Shown: positions 16,035-24,494 of the stretch, one piece after another
Layout: the number at the start of each line of letters is the position of its first letter
How positions within the stretch are numbered: the first letter of the stretch is position 1
Origin: Acidiferrobacter thiooxydans
GTDB taxonomy: Bacteria > Pseudomonadota > Gammaproteobacteria > Acidiferrobacterales > Acidiferrobacteraceae
NCBI RefSeq assembly: GCF_003333315.1
Contig: NZ_PSYR01000001.1
Location: forward strand, 248,001 to 312,000
Direction: 5' to 3'
Length of the DNA: 64,000 nucleotides
Notes under the pieces: model-generated
What the model saw: the letters and a program-made list of their open reading frames with translations, nothing else
Told to the model about the DNA's origin: nothing
Databases searched by the model: none
Program-made: the position numbers and the translations under genes

Positions 16035-16955
16035 ATGCCAAGCCGTACGACCCGGGTCACCGTTCCCCCTTCCTACGATTTTGCCGCCGCGCTCGCATTT
16101 TTGCAGGGGTCGCCCTCGGCGGTCCTCGAATCCATCGACGGCCACACCTATCGCCGCGCCTGGCAGACCGACCGCGGGGTCGAGCTCGTAAGCGTGGCCT
16201 GGAGCGCGTCTCCGGCAAGACCGCAACTGCGCGTGCGCGTGGAGGGCGCGCACGTCGATGCCCACGCGCTCGCCGAGGCGGTCGCCAAGATACGCCATGT
16301 CTTCTCGCTGGACGTCGATGACGGGGGTTTCCAGGAATTGGCGGGGACCGACCCGATCGTCGCGCATCTCGTGGGCGATGGGCTTCATGCGCGACCGGTC
16401 CTGGTCGCAGACCCCTTCGAGTCTCTCGTATGGGCCATCATCGGCCAGCAGGTCGGGGTGGGCTTTGCTCGCACCCTGCGTTGTGCACTCGTACAGATCG
16501 CCGGCGACTATGCGGTCTTCGGGTCGTCCCGGTTTCCGGTCATGCCGGATGCGTCCCGGCTTGCGGGTATCGACGAGGATTCCTTGCGCGTGGCGCATTT
16601 CAGTCGCGCCAAGATCCGCGCCTTGCGCATCGCGGCCCAGGCCGTAACGAGCGGGATGCTCGACTGGCCGCAACTCGCTGCCATGCCGCCGGCCGAGGCC
16701 ATGGCGGCACTCACCCGATTTCCGGGCATCGGGCCGTGGACGGCGGGCGTGGTCTTGATGCGTGGCCTCGGGGTGCGCTCGGTGTGGCCGGCGGCCGATC
16801 TCGGTCTGCGCAGGGCCTTGGCTCATGCGCTGGGCGCGACCGCGCCCCTGACCGAGGCCGAGGCGCGTGCCCTGGCCGCCCCGTGGGCCGGTTGGGAGGC
16901 CTGGGTTGCGTTCTTTGCGTGGCGGTCATTGTCGCGGCGTCGGGCCGGCCCCTGA
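16035..16955 (+). CDS. alkA: AlkA-type DNA-3-methyladenine glycosylase II
   Basis: A 306-residue protein. The N-terminal third resembles the AlkA N-terminal domain, and the C-terminal part is the helix-hairpin-helix-GPD glycosylase fold. DPFESLVWAIIGQQVG is the family signature. LTRFPGIGPWTAGVVLMRGL is the hairpin, and the catalytic Asp follows in VWPAADLGLR. It excises N3-methyladenine and other alkylated bases. The start at 16035 (MPSRTTRVTV) has no strong ribosome binding site. Two hairpins follow in the convergent gap before the Nramp gene. Together with ogt it suggests a small alkylation-repair neighbourhood. Confidence 0.9.
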   Translation: MPSRTTRVTVPPSYDFAAALAFLQGSPSAVLESIDGHTYRRAWQTDRGVELVSVAWSASPARPQLRVRVEGAHVDAHALAEAVAKIRHVFSLDVDDGGFQELAGTDPIVAHLVGDGLHARPVLVADPFESLVWAIIGQQVGVGFARTLRCALVQIAGDYAVFGSSRFPVMPDASRLAGIDEDSLRVAHFSRAKIRALRIAAQAVTSGMLDWPQLAAMPPAEAMAALTRFPGIGPWTAGVVLMRGLGVRSVWPAADLGLRRALAHALGATAPLTEAEARALAAPWAGWEAWVAFFAWRSLSRRRAGP

Positions 16956-17000
16956 AGGGCGGGTCGCCGGGCCGTGGGCGTGCATTATATACAGGAGGTC

Positions 17001-17097
17001 GGGACGCCGGTGGCGTCGGCGTCCCTGCTGGTCTATTCGGCAGAGACCTACCAGGGGTCATGGCGGGCCCGCTCCTTGGAGGGGCACTGCCTGCCCC
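17001..17097 (+). terminator. Hairpins between convergent alkA and the Nramp gene
   Basis: GGGACGCC at 17001-17008 pairs perfectly with GGCGTCCC at 17018-17025. A second hairpin, GGGGCA at 17081-17086 with TGCCCC at 17092-17097, is followed by TTATT. They lie in the 203-base gap where both flanking genes end, so termination is the simplest role, though a good U-tract is lacking. Confidence 0.35.
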
Positions 17098-17158
17098 TTA
17101 TTGGGGTAAGAGGATAATGGCCTCGCTCATCACCCGGGAGGGACTAAAGGGGGAATGG

Positions 17159-18412
17159 TCAACCCACGGCGATGCCGTTTATGGCGGCGTAAAGGCCGAA
17201 CCCGGCGGTCAGGACGATGATGGCGAGCACGAATCCCGCGTAAGGCCCCTGGAGGCGCAAAGGCCCCGAGAGGGCATGGCGCGCCAATAGGTACAGGAAG
17301 CCCAGCACGATGGGGAGCAAGACGGCGTTCATCACCTCCATTGCGACCCCCAGCGTGACCAGGTTGACGTCCGACGCTACCAGTACCCCACCGAGTACGA
17401 GCAGGGTGGTATAGATCCCGTAGAACCAGGGGGCCTCGCGCGGATGGTGTTCGAGGGAATGCTTGAAGCCCATGACCTCGCCCACGCCACGGGCGGCGGT
17501 GAGCGAGACCACGATCGTGGCGACCGCGGCCGCTCCGCTCATCCCCAGGGCGAACAACAATCGTCCCGTCCGCTGCCCCAGAAATGGCGTCAGGGCATCC
17601 GCGATCTGTTGGACGGTATTGAGGGGCGTGTGCGGGTTGCTGCGCCCTATGGTGGCCGCGGTCGCGACCAGGACCGCGGCCATGATCAACTGGGTCACGA
17701 CCGCGCCTAGGGCGGTGTCCACGCGTGCCATGGTAAGGTGATCGATGCGTAGCCGCTTATCCACCACCGCCGACTGTTGATAGAACACCATCCACGGCAT
17801 GATCACCGCGCCGACATTGGCGGCCGCCAGGTAGAGGTAGCCGGGGTCGTGGAACGGGATATGCAAGCTATGGCGTATGAGTGGCCCAAGGGCCTGGTGG
17901 GTACGCAAGGCCACCAGCAGGAAGGCGAACTCAAAGGCCCCGACGGCCAGCGCCACCCGCTCCACGCCGGCATAGGACGCAGTCCAGACCATGACGATAA
18001 GACCGCCCACGAGGATGATCATGGTCACCCACCGCGGCACACCAAATAACAGGCCGACGCCGGCCATGCCGCTCAATTCGGTGAGAAGCGCCCCGAGACA
18101 GGATAGCGCCAGGGTCCCGACCGACAGCCAGGCCCAGCCCCGACCGAATCGCCTGGCGATCAGCTCGCCATGACCCTCGCCGGTCACGATCCCGAGACGC
18201 ACCGTCAATTCCTGGACGATGTAGAGGATGGGGATCAGCACCACCTGGAGCAGCAGCAGCCGGTAGCCCCATTGCGCGCCGCTCTGCGCGGCCGTGATGA
18301 CGCTGCCGGCATCGGTATCGGCTAGCATCACCACCAAACCCGGCCCCAGTACGGGCAGCAGGGTGCGCCATGGACGGGACCATGTGTCGGAGCGCCGACG
18401 CGACAAGGACAT
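17159..18412 (-). CDS. Nramp-family metal transporter with altered metal-site motifs
   Basis: A 417-residue membrane protein with about 11 hydrophobic segments. The start is MSLSRRRSD at 18412, with AAGGGGG upstream; a TTG 30 bases earlier is in frame but less likely. The Nramp fold is recognisable from GSVITAAQSGAQWGYRLLLL in TM1-2 and the AANVGAVIMPWMVFYQQ segment of TM6. The classic DPGN of TM1 reads DAGS, and MPHN of TM6 reads MPWM: the TM6 methionine is kept but the TM1 asparagine is replaced by Ser. Such changes occur in Nramp relatives with other ion preferences. The substrate is therefore uncertain (Mn, Fe or Mg). A Fur-box-like sequence lies upstream. Confidence 0.82.
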   Translation of the reverse strand: MSLSRRRSDTWSRPWRTLLPVLGPGLVVMLADTDAGSVITAAQSGAQWGYRLLLLQVVLIPILYIVQELTVRLGIVTGEGHGELIARRFGRGWAWLSVGTLALSCLGALLTELSGMAGVGLLFGVPRWVTMIILVGGLIVMVWTASYAGVERVALAVGAFEFAFLLVALRTHQALGPLIRHSLHIPFHDPGYLYLAAANVGAVIMPWMVFYQQSAVVDKRLRIDHLTMARVDTALGAVVTQLIMAAVLVATAATIGRSNPHTPLNTVQQIADALTPFLGQRTGRLLFALGMSGAAAVATIVVSLTAARGVGEVMGFKHSLEHHPREAPWFYGIYTTLLVLGGVLVASDVNLVTLGVAMEVMNAVLLPIVLGFLYLLARHALSGPLRLQGPYAGFVLAIIVLTAGFGLYAAINGIAVG

Positions 18413-18440
18413 GTTAAAGAACCCCCTTATAATCGTTAAC

Positions 18441-18462
18441 AATAATAAGAGTCATTGTCATT
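18441..18462. promoter_or_regulatory. Possible Fur-type box upstream of the Nramp gene
   Basis: Read on the minus strand, the repeated hexamer AATGAC-AATGAC followed by CTTATT-ATT resembles the hexamer array of a Fur box. By eye it matches about 10 of 19 positions of GATAATGATAATCATTATC, which is borderline. It lies 29 bases upstream of the Nramp start codon and is conspicuously AT-rich. Metal control is plausible but unproven. Confidence 0.3.
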
Positions 18463-18476
18463 TGATGCAAGCCAGG

Positions 18477-18507
18477 AGGCGTATGCACTACAATAGTGCG
18501 TACGCCT
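18477..18507. promoter_or_regulatory. NtrC-box palindrome upstream of ntrB
   Basis: Arms AGGCGTATGCACTA (18477-18490) and TAGTGCGTACGCCT (18494-18507) are complementary at 13 of 14 positions around the spacer CAA. The core TGCACTA-CAA-TAGTGCG (18484-18500) closely matches the known NtrC binding pattern TGCACYA-N3-TGGTGCA. It lies 82 bases before the chosen ntrB start, so autoregulation by NtrC is the natural reading; the divergent Nramp gene could also respond. Confidence 0.7.
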
Positions 18508-18588
18508 CGTCATGGGCTGGTCGACACGCACCAGAATGGCGTATTTTGGGCAGAGGTCGTTGGCCCGGATCTTGCCTTGGGGGATGCC

Positions 18589-19656
18589 GTGGAGAGTCAT
18601 GCGGAAAGTATCGTGGAGAACCTGACGACCGCGGTCGTGGTCGCGGATGCCGCCCTGCGCGTCAGGGCCGTGAATCCGGCCGGCGAGATCCTGTTCGAGT
18701 TGAGCGCCAAACAGATGGTGGGGCAACCGCTCGAACGGCTTTGGCCGCAGACGGCGCCGCTTGCCGGTCTATTTGCCGACATCCTGCAAAGCGCACATTC
18801 ATTCACGCGCCGTGGCCTGCCCTTGCCGCTGCCAGGCCGCGAGGTGCTGGTCGATGTGACCGCCACGGCGATCTTGCCGAGCAGCGAGTCAGGGCTGCAG
18901 GAGGCGGCCTTGTTGTTCGAGCTCAATCAGGTCGACCGGTTGCGACGTCTGGCCCACGAGGAGGAGCTCGTCGATCGCCATTTGGCGCAGAGGGCGGTAG
19001 TGCGCGGCCTGGCGCATGAGATCAAGAATCCCCTCGGCGGCTTGCGCGGTGCCGCGCAGCTTCTCGAGCGCAAGCTGAGCGAGAGCGAACGGGAGTACAC
19101 GCGCATTATCATTCGCGAGGCCGATCGCCTGCAGGGCCTCGTGGACCGTCTGGCGGGACCGACCCGCCCTTATCTGCCGGTGCAGGTCAATATCCATCAG
19201 GTCCTGGAACATGTGCGATCCTTGATTCTCGCCGAGGTCGGCGAGGGTTACGTCCTGAGGCGCGATTATGACCCGAGCATCCCGGAATTCGCCGGTGACC
19301 CGGATCAGCTCGTGCAGGCGGTCTTGAACCTGGCGCGCAACGCGGTACAGGCCCCGAGCCATCTGATCATCCTGCGTTCGCGCATCGAGCGCCAGTTCAC
19401 GATCGGCCAGCGGCGACATAAGCTCGTGCTGCGTGCCGAGGTGGAGGACGATGGGCCGGGCGTACCGCAGGCCTTGCGAGACACCCTGTTCTATCCCATG
19501 GTCACGGGCCATGCCGCAGGAACCGGACTTGGTCTGTCGATCGCCCAGGACATCGCCCGCCGACACGGTGGCCTAATCGAATATACGAGCCGTCCGGCGC
19601 GGACGGTCTTTACGTTATTTCTTCCCCTGAGGCAGGAATATGACCCGACAGGATAG
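18589..19656 (+). CDS. ntrB: Nitrogen regulation sensor histidine kinase NtrB (GlnL)
   Basis: The protein is 355 residues from the GTG at 18589, which has TTGGGGGA just upstream. The frame is open to a GTG at 18496, but that codon lies inside the NtrC palindrome. The N-terminal PAS domain (IVENLTTAVVVADAALRVRAVN) is typical of NtrB. The H-box is VRGLAHEIKNPLGGLRGAA, the N-box is LNLARNAVQA, and the G-boxes are DDGPGV and GTGLGLSIAQDIARRHGG. With PII it phosphorylates or dephosphorylates NtrC according to nitrogen status. It overlaps ntrC by 17 bases. No glnA is seen next to it, unlike in enterics. Confidence 0.92.
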   Translation: MESHAESIVENLTTAVVVADAALRVRAVNPAGEILFELSAKQMVGQPLERLWPQTAPLAGLFADILQSAHSFTRRGLPLPLPGREVLVDVTATAILPSSESGLQEAALLFELNQVDRLRRLAHEEELVDRHLAQRAVVRGLAHEIKNPLGGLRGAAQLLERKLSESEREYTRIIIREADRLQGLVDRLAGPTRPYLPVQVNIHQVLEHVRSLILAEVGEGYVLRRDYDPSIPEFAGDPDQLVQAVLNLARNAVQAPSHLIILRSRIERQFTIGQRRHKLVLRAEVEDDGPGVPQALRDTLFYPMVTGHAAGTGLGLSIAQDIARRHGGLIEYTSRPARTVFTLFLPLRQEYDPTG

Positions 19657-21031
19657 TGTGTGGATCATCGATGATGACGAATCGATCCGCTGGGTGCTGG
19701 AAAAGGCATTCCAGCAGGCCGGCATGGCGACCCGTTGTTTTAGTGGGGCCGGCAGCGCCCTGGATGAGTTGCGTGAGGAGACCCCTGATGTCGTGATTAC
19801 CGACATCCGCATGAGCGGACTTTCGGGACTGAAGCTGCTTGAGACCATAAGCCATACCCTGCCGACACTTCCCGTGATCGTCATGACCGCCCATTCCGAC
19901 CTGGACAGCGCGGTGGCCGCTTACCAGGGCGGTGCCTTCGAGTATTTGCCGAAGCCATTCGACGTCGATCACGCGGTAGGCCTGGCACGCTATGCGATCG
20001 AGCATAGGCGTCAGGGGCAAGTGGCGCATGCCGAGCGCGCCGAGTCGGCCCCCGAGATCCTGGGCGCGGCGCCTGCCATGCAGGAGGTCTTTCGTGCCAT
20101 CGGCCGATTGTCGGGGTCGCACATCACGGTCCTTATCAACGGCGAGTCCGGGACCGGCAAGGAACTCGTGGCGCGGGCCCTGCACAACCACAGCCCGCGG
20201 GCGCGCAATGCCTTCATCGCCTTGAACATCGCCGCCATCCCCGCAGGTCTCCTCGAATCGGAGTTGTTTGGTCATGAGCGCGGTGCGTTCACCGGGGCCT
20301 TGACGCAGCGGCGCGGACGTTTCGAGCAGGCCGATGGCGGAACCTTGTTTCTAGATGAGATCGGCGATATGCCAGCCGATCTCCAGACGCGCCTCCTGCG
20401 GGTCCTGTCCGACGGCCAATTCTATCGCGTCGGTGGCTGCGAAAAGATCCGGACCAATGTGCGCGTCATTGCCGCCACCCATCAGAACCTGGAGCAGCGC
20501 GTGGCCGATGGACTGTTCCGAGAGGATCTGTTCCATAGGCTCAATGTCATCCGTATTCATGTCCCGCCGTTGCGCGAACGTCGACAGGACATACCCATCC
20601 TGGCACGCCATTTCCTGGCGACCGCGGCCGTCGAGCTCAATGTGGAGGCAAAGCGCCTTGCCCCCGAGGCCGAGCAGTACCTGTGCAAGCTGCCGTGGCC
20701 TGGCAACGTGCGCCAGTTGGAGAACACCTGCCGCTGGCTCACGGTCATGGCCCCGGGGCGCACCATTCGCATCGCCGATCTGGCCCCGGAGCTAAAGGAG
20801 GTGGATCCGGCGCCGGCCGGCGTCGACTGGCGCGCGGGTTTGCGCGGCGTCGTTGAGCAGAGGTTGGCGCTGGGCGAGAAGGCGGTCTACACGGATTTGA
20901 GCATAGAATTCGAGCGCACCCTGATAGAGGCGGCCTTGCACCATACCGGCGGGCGCAAGCAGGATGCCGCCAAGCGTCTGGGGCTTGGCCGCAATACCCT
21001 GACGCGCAAGTTAAAGGAGCTCAATCTCTGA
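19640..21031 (+). CDS. ntrC: Nitrogen regulation response regulator NtrC (GlnG), sigma-54 activator
   Basis: A 463-residue protein with three domains. The receiver (residues 5-120) has the phospho-acceptor in [13 protein letters not shown] and the Lys in YLPKPF. The sigma-54 AAA+ domain (about 145-380) has Walker [15 protein letters not shown] for sigma-54 contact and Walker [12 protein letters not shown]. The C-terminal Fis-type helix-turn-helix has [20 protein letters not shown]. It activates sigma-54 promoters under nitrogen limitation. The operon is probably autoregulated through the palindrome at 18477-18507. A candidate sigma-54 promoter also precedes the pilin gene at 41161, although pilins are normally controlled by other activators. 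Confidence 0.93.
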   Translation: MTRQDSVWIIDDDESIRWVLEKAFQQAGMATRCFSGAGSALDELREETPDVVITDIRMSGLSGLKLLETISHTLPTLPVIVMTAHSDLDSAVAAYQGGAFEYLPKPFDVDHAVGLARYAIEHRRQGQVAHAERAESAPEILGAAPAMQEVFRAIGRLSGSHITVLINGESGTGKELVARALHNHSPRARNAFIALNIAAIPAGLLESELFGHERGAFTGALTQRRGRFEQADGGTLFLDEIGDMPADLQTRLLRVLSDGQFYRVGGCEKIRTNVRVIAATHQNLEQRVADGLFREDLFHRLNVIRIHVPPLRERRQDIPILARHFLATAAVELNVEAKRLAPEAEQYLCKLPWPGNVRQLENTCRWLTVMAPGRTIRIADLAPELKEVDPAPAGVDWRAGLRGVVEQRLALGEKAVYTDLSIEFERTLIEAALHHTGGRKQDAAKRLGLGRNTLTRKLKELNL

Positions 21032-21623
21032 CGCCGGCGTGGCGCGTAACGAGATGCGCGAAGGCGGCGCTCGCCTTGCGCGCAAGATCGCTTAGGCCGA
21101 TTACCGCGCCGCGTGCGTCGGGCGCGGAGCGGCGCTTTAGGTCCACGGTCTTTTGCGCGAGCACCCGGCCGGTCGTCTCGTCATATAGGCGGGCCGCAGC
21201 CTCGAGTCGCACGAAGGCGCGATGCGGCGTCGTGAAGTCCTGATCGAAGCGCAAAAGCACGATCACCAGGCGCTCGATATGCGCGGACGGCCGCGCGCTA
21301 AGCGCAGGACCCATGCCCAATCGCCAGCGGATGCGCGCCTTGAGCAGGGTGGCCGGGGGCGCGATCCAGCGGTTCTGCGCATAGACATGGACGGCGGTCG
21401 GATCCCGATAGAGCAGCCGGTAGTGAATGGCCGTCCCGGAAAGCCAGGCGACGCTCTTGGCGCGCACGATGACCGGCGCCCCATGTGGCATGGGGGCGTG
21501 GGCGTGCAACGGCCCGAAATCGTGATCGGTCAGTATCTCCGGGGCACGCGTGGGAAACAGACTGCAGCCCGCAACGCCGGTCACGGCGAGCATGAGGGCA
21601 AAAAACTTGACGGTTCTGGCCAT
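21021..21623 (-). CDS. ABC-transport auxiliary lipoprotein (PqiC/YmbA-like)
   Basis: A 200-residue protein with a signal peptide and lipobox (MARTVKFFALMLAVTGVAGC, cleaved before the Cys). The mature part (PVIVRAKSVAWLSGTAIHYR, ILTDHDF, GLSDLARKASAAFAHL) fits the ABC-type transport auxiliary lipoprotein family, whose PqiC/YmbA members work with MCE proteins at the outer membrane. It is the last gene of the minus-strand lipid-transport set, 3 bases after the MCE gene, and it overlaps the ntrC 3' end by 11 bases. It probably takes the place of MlaC or MlaA in this system. Confidence 0.8.
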   Translation of the reverse strand: MARTVKFFALMLAVTGVAGCSLFPTRAPEILTDHDFGPLHAHAPMPHGAPVIVRAKSVAWLSGTAIHYRLLYRDPTAVHVYAQNRWIAPPATLLKARIRWRLGMGPALSARPSAHIERLVIVLLRFDQDFTTPHRAFVRLEAAARLYDETTGRVLAQKTVDLKRRSAPDARGAVIGLSDLARKASAAFAHLVTRHAGVRD

Positions 21624-21626
21624 GAC

Positions 21627-22517
21627 TCAGGGGGCCTCCTTGTAGCCTTTTTCTCCGGGTCCCGGGGCGAGCGGGCGCGCGCCGAGCAGTAGCTCGCGAG
21701 GATGATGACGCAGTGACCGGCTGAGGCGTTCGACATCGGCGGCCGCGCTCGTCAGCCGGTCAAGGGCGCGATCGACCTTGGGCAGCGTCCGTATCAATAG
21801 CATGTTGCCCGCCCCTTGCGCGGTCTCACTTAAGTTTTGCAAGTGGCGGCCCAAGGCACGCACCTGGTTTTCGACCCCGGCCATGCGCGCAAGCGCGGTG
21901 TCGGCCGTGGTCTCCATGGCCGGCAGGCGGGCCGCGGCGCGGTTAAGTCGCGCGCTAAGCGCCGTCCACTGCCGGCTGGCTTGCGCCGCATGCGCCAGGA
22001 TCGCCGCCAGATGGTGGCGGTTGGTCGCGTTCAGGGCCTTTCTGAGATCGGTACTGAGGGCGGTCAATTGTCGGGCGACGCGCGTGCCGGCGCGCGTGAG
22101 GCGTGTGAGGAACGACGGGCGCATAGGGATGTGCGCCGGGTGGGTGGCGGAGGTCATGAGCGGACGCATGTCCGCGGTGGTATTCAATTCAAGCGCCGAC
22201 ATGCCGGTAACACCCTGCAGTTTCAGCTGTGCGTAGGTGCCGCGCGTGATCGGTATGCTCCGGTCGACGGCTATGGATATCAGTATCTCCCGGGGATCGT
22301 GGGCGTCTACGGCGATATGCTTGACGATGCCCGCCTCTATGCCCCGATAGAAGACTGTGGACTCGGCCCTGAGACCGAACACATTGCCTCTGGTGACTAC
22401 GACATAAGGGAGTCTGCGCTGGTGGGCGCCGCTGATCCAGAGTGTCGCGGCCAGGATCGCGGCCGTAAACACCGCGATAAAAATACCCGTGCGCAATGCA
22501 TGAGAGCGGCTGTTCAT
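21627..22517 (-). CDS. mlaD: MCE-domain protein (MlaD/PqiB-like)
   Basis: A 296-residue protein with one N-terminal transmembrane anchor (TGIFIAVFTAAILAATLWIS). A single MCE domain follows (YVVVTRGNVFGLRAESTVFY, YRGIEAGIV, LQGVTGMSALELN). A long C-terminal helical region contains heptad-like segments (RQLTALSTDLRKALNATN...). This matches MlaD-like proteins whose hexamers bridge the inner membrane and periplasm. The start at 22517 overlaps the ATPase stop by 4 bases; the open frame to 22658 lies in the ATPase gene. The long C-terminal helix is typical of MCE proteins that pair with PqiC-type lipoproteins. Confidence 0.85.
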   Translation of the reverse strand: MNSRSHALRTGIFIAVFTAAILAATLWISGAHQRRLPYVVVTRGNVFGLRAESTVFYRGIEAGIVKHIAVDAHDPREILISIAVDRSIPITRGTYAQLKLQGVTGMSALELNTTADMRPLMTSATHPAHIPMRPSFLTRLTRAGTRVARQLTALSTDLRKALNATNRHHLAAILAHAAQASRQWTALSARLNRAAARLPAMETTADTALARMAGVENQVRALGRHLQNLSETAQGAGNMLLIRTLPKVDRALDRLTSAAADVERLSRSLRHHPRELLLGARPLAPGPGEKGYKEAP

Positions 22518-23287
22518 GATGCCATCGCTCCGAATACGCGCTGGCCGCGCTCGCCGGAAAACATGGCCTGCACGAACGGGTGTGGATTTGTCGCGACCTC
22601 GGCCGGTGTCCCTCTGGCGACGATGCGATGGTCCGCCAAGATGGCGAGCGCCGTGCAAAGATCGTGCATGAGGTCGAGATCGTGGGTGATCACGACCGCG
22701 GTAAACTTGAGTTCCTTGTGCAGATTCTGGAGGTGATGCACGAAGGCCTGCGCGGCCACCGGATCGAGCCCGGAGGTGGGCTCGTCGAGAAACAAAAGTT
22801 CAGGCTCCAAGGCCAGCGCTCGCGCCAGCGCGGCGCGCTTGGTCATGCCCCCGGACAACTCCGCCGGCAGGCGTGCCGCCACCTCCGGGCCAAGACCCAC
22901 CTGCGTGAGCTTCATATACACGAGATCACGGATCAGCGTAGGCTCGATGGCGCGATACTCCTGGAGCGGGAACGCGACATTTTCAAAGACCGTGAAGGCG
23001 CTGAATAGCGCCCCGCCCTGAAACAGGACGCCACAGCGATTGCGCAGCGCGGCCAGGGCCTCTCCCCCGATCCGATCGAGGCGTTCCCCGAAAAGGCTCA
23101 CATGCCCCGCGCTCGGCTGATCGAGACCTATCATCTCCCGCACCAATGTCGTCTTGCCGCTCCCCGATCCCCCGACAAGCCCGAGGATCTCCCCCCGCGC
23201 CACCGTCAGGGTGATGTCTTCATGGACGACATGTCGTCCGAATCGTGTCGAGACATGCTCCATTTCAACGACGTGATCCAAAATCAC
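22514..23287 (-). CDS. mlaF: MlaF-like ABC ATPase of the lipid transport system
   Basis: A 257-residue ABC ATPase. Walker A is GLVGGSGSGKTTL, the signature is LSGGMTKRAALARALA, Walker B is LLFLDEPTSGLDP, and the switch His is in VVITHDLDL. LFQGGALFSAFTVFENVAFP around the Q-loop is characteristic of MlaF. The start is the GTG at 23287 that overlaps the permease stop (GTGA). The frame runs further upstream inside the permease gene, but that part is a shadow. It powers phospholipid movement together with the downstream MCE protein. Confidence 0.9.
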   Translation of the reverse strand: MILDHVVEMEHVSTRFGRHVVHEDITLTVARGEILGLVGGSGSGKTTLVREMIGLDQPSAGHVSLFGERLDRIGGEALAALRNRCGVLFQGGALFSAFTVFENVAFPLQEYRAIEPTLIRDLVYMKLTQVGLGPEVAARLPAELSGGMTKRAALARALALEPELLFLDEPTSGLDPVAAQAFVHHLQNLHKELKFTAVVITHDLDLMHDLCTALAILADHRIVARGTPAEVATNPHPFVQAMFSGERGQRVFGAMAS

Positions 23288-24474
23288 GGCAGGCCGATCC
23301 CGCGAAAGCCGATAGCGAACACGGCATCGACGAATATGACGGCGCTGATCCCCGTGACCACGGCATTGGTGGTCTCGACCCCCAGGCTCCGGGTGTTGGG
23401 CTCGATGCGCAGACCAAAATGACAGGCGATGAGCGCGATGACGACCCCAAAAACCGAGCCTTTCATGATGCCGAGCATGAGGTTGACCACGGGAACCGCG
23501 CCCGGGATGGCGTGAATGAACTCCAGTATACCGATCCCAAGGGTAATGTGTGCGGCCACCATGCCGCCGAGCAGCGCGATCGCGTCCGTCCATATGACGA
23601 GCAGCGGCAGTACCACGGCCAGCGCGACGACGTTCGGTAGGACCAACCGCATGCTCCAGGACACCCCCATGGCCGACAGCGCGTCGAGCTCCTCGGTAAG
23701 GCGCATCACGCCAAACTCAGCCGCTATGGCCGACCCGGACCGGCCGGCGACCAGGATTGCTGCGAGCAGCGGACCGAGTTCGCGCATGATACTAAGTCCG
23801 AGCACGTTGACGATGTAGGATGGCGCGCCGAAGGTTCGCAGTTCGAGCGACGACAAATAGCTCATGACGATACCGACGAGCGCGCCCACCAGGGCGGTTA
23901 TGCCAAGCGCGCGCACCCCCGCCTCGTATATCGAGGCCGAGATGTCCTTCCAGGGTATGCGATCCGGTCGGCGCATGAGCTGGCCGCCATCGAGAACGAT
24001 CTGGCCGACGAGCGCCGTGAAATCGAGCATGTGCGATCGAAGTGCATGTTCCAGCGATGACAGGGCCGCGAGTGGTCGCACCCCCGGCCCGCGCGCGCTC
24101 TCGGGAGGCGCCTCGCGCCGTGACCATCGCTCGCACAGGGCGGCATGCTCGGGACGGAGCCCGATCATGGCGTCGCACGCAAATCCGTGCAAACGCCACA
24201 GGATGAGCGCCCCTACGTTGTCCAGGCCTTGCACCTCGCGGCAATCCCAGACGACTTTATCGTGGCCGTGCACAAGCCGGCGCAGATTGCCCACCAGGGC
24301 GTCCGCGCGTCCGTCGATGCCGCGCAAGGTCCATTGTCCCGTCAACGCCACGATCGTCCGGCCGTGCTCGTCGCGGAGGGTCCGGTAGCCGGCGGGCGCG
24401 AACGGCCCGGCCATCGCCGATTGGCCGTCCCGGGGCTTTCTGGCCTCTTGGCTCGTGGCGCTACCCTCGTCCAT
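23284..24474 (-). CDS. mlaE: MlaE-like permease with an N-terminal STAS domain
   Basis: A 396-residue fusion. Residues about 30-125 form a STAS-like domain (RTIVALTGQWTLRGID, VVWDCREVQGLDNVGALIL), equivalent to MlaB. The rest is the MlaE permease, with GALVGIVMSYLSSLELRTFG, VLGLSIMRELGPLLAAILVA and the conserved GRSGSAIAAEFGVMRLTEEL. The fused form explains why no separate mlaB is found. It is the first gene of the Mla-like set, 21 bases after the ubiquinone hydroxylase gene on the same strand. The system exchanges phospholipids across the cell envelope; direction is debated even in E. coli. Confidence 0.88.
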   Translation of the reverse strand: MDEGSATSQEARKPRDGQSAMAGPFAPAGYRTLRDEHGRTIVALTGQWTLRGIDGRADALVGNLRRLVHGHDKVVWDCREVQGLDNVGALILWRLHGFACDAMIGLRPEHAALCERWSRREAPPESARGPGVRPLAALSSLEHALRSHMLDFTALVGQIVLDGGQLMRRPDRIPWKDISASIYEAGVRALGITALVGALVGIVMSYLSSLELRTFGAPSYIVNVLGLSIMRELGPLLAAILVAGRSGSAIAAEFGVMRLTEELDALSAMGVSWSMRLVLPNVVALAVVLPLLVIWTDAIALLGGMVAAHITLGIGILEFIHAIPGAVPVVNLMLGIMKGSVFGVVIALIACHFGLRIEPNTRSLGVETTNAVVTGISAVIFVDAVFAIGFRGIGLP

Positions 24475-24494
24475 GCTGTTGCGCAGGCATCATA

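Noticed and set aside
17159-17740. A riboswitch before the Nramp gene
   Set aside because: The hairpins near 17000-17100 lie at the 3' end of the gene, not its leader, so they are better explained as terminators.
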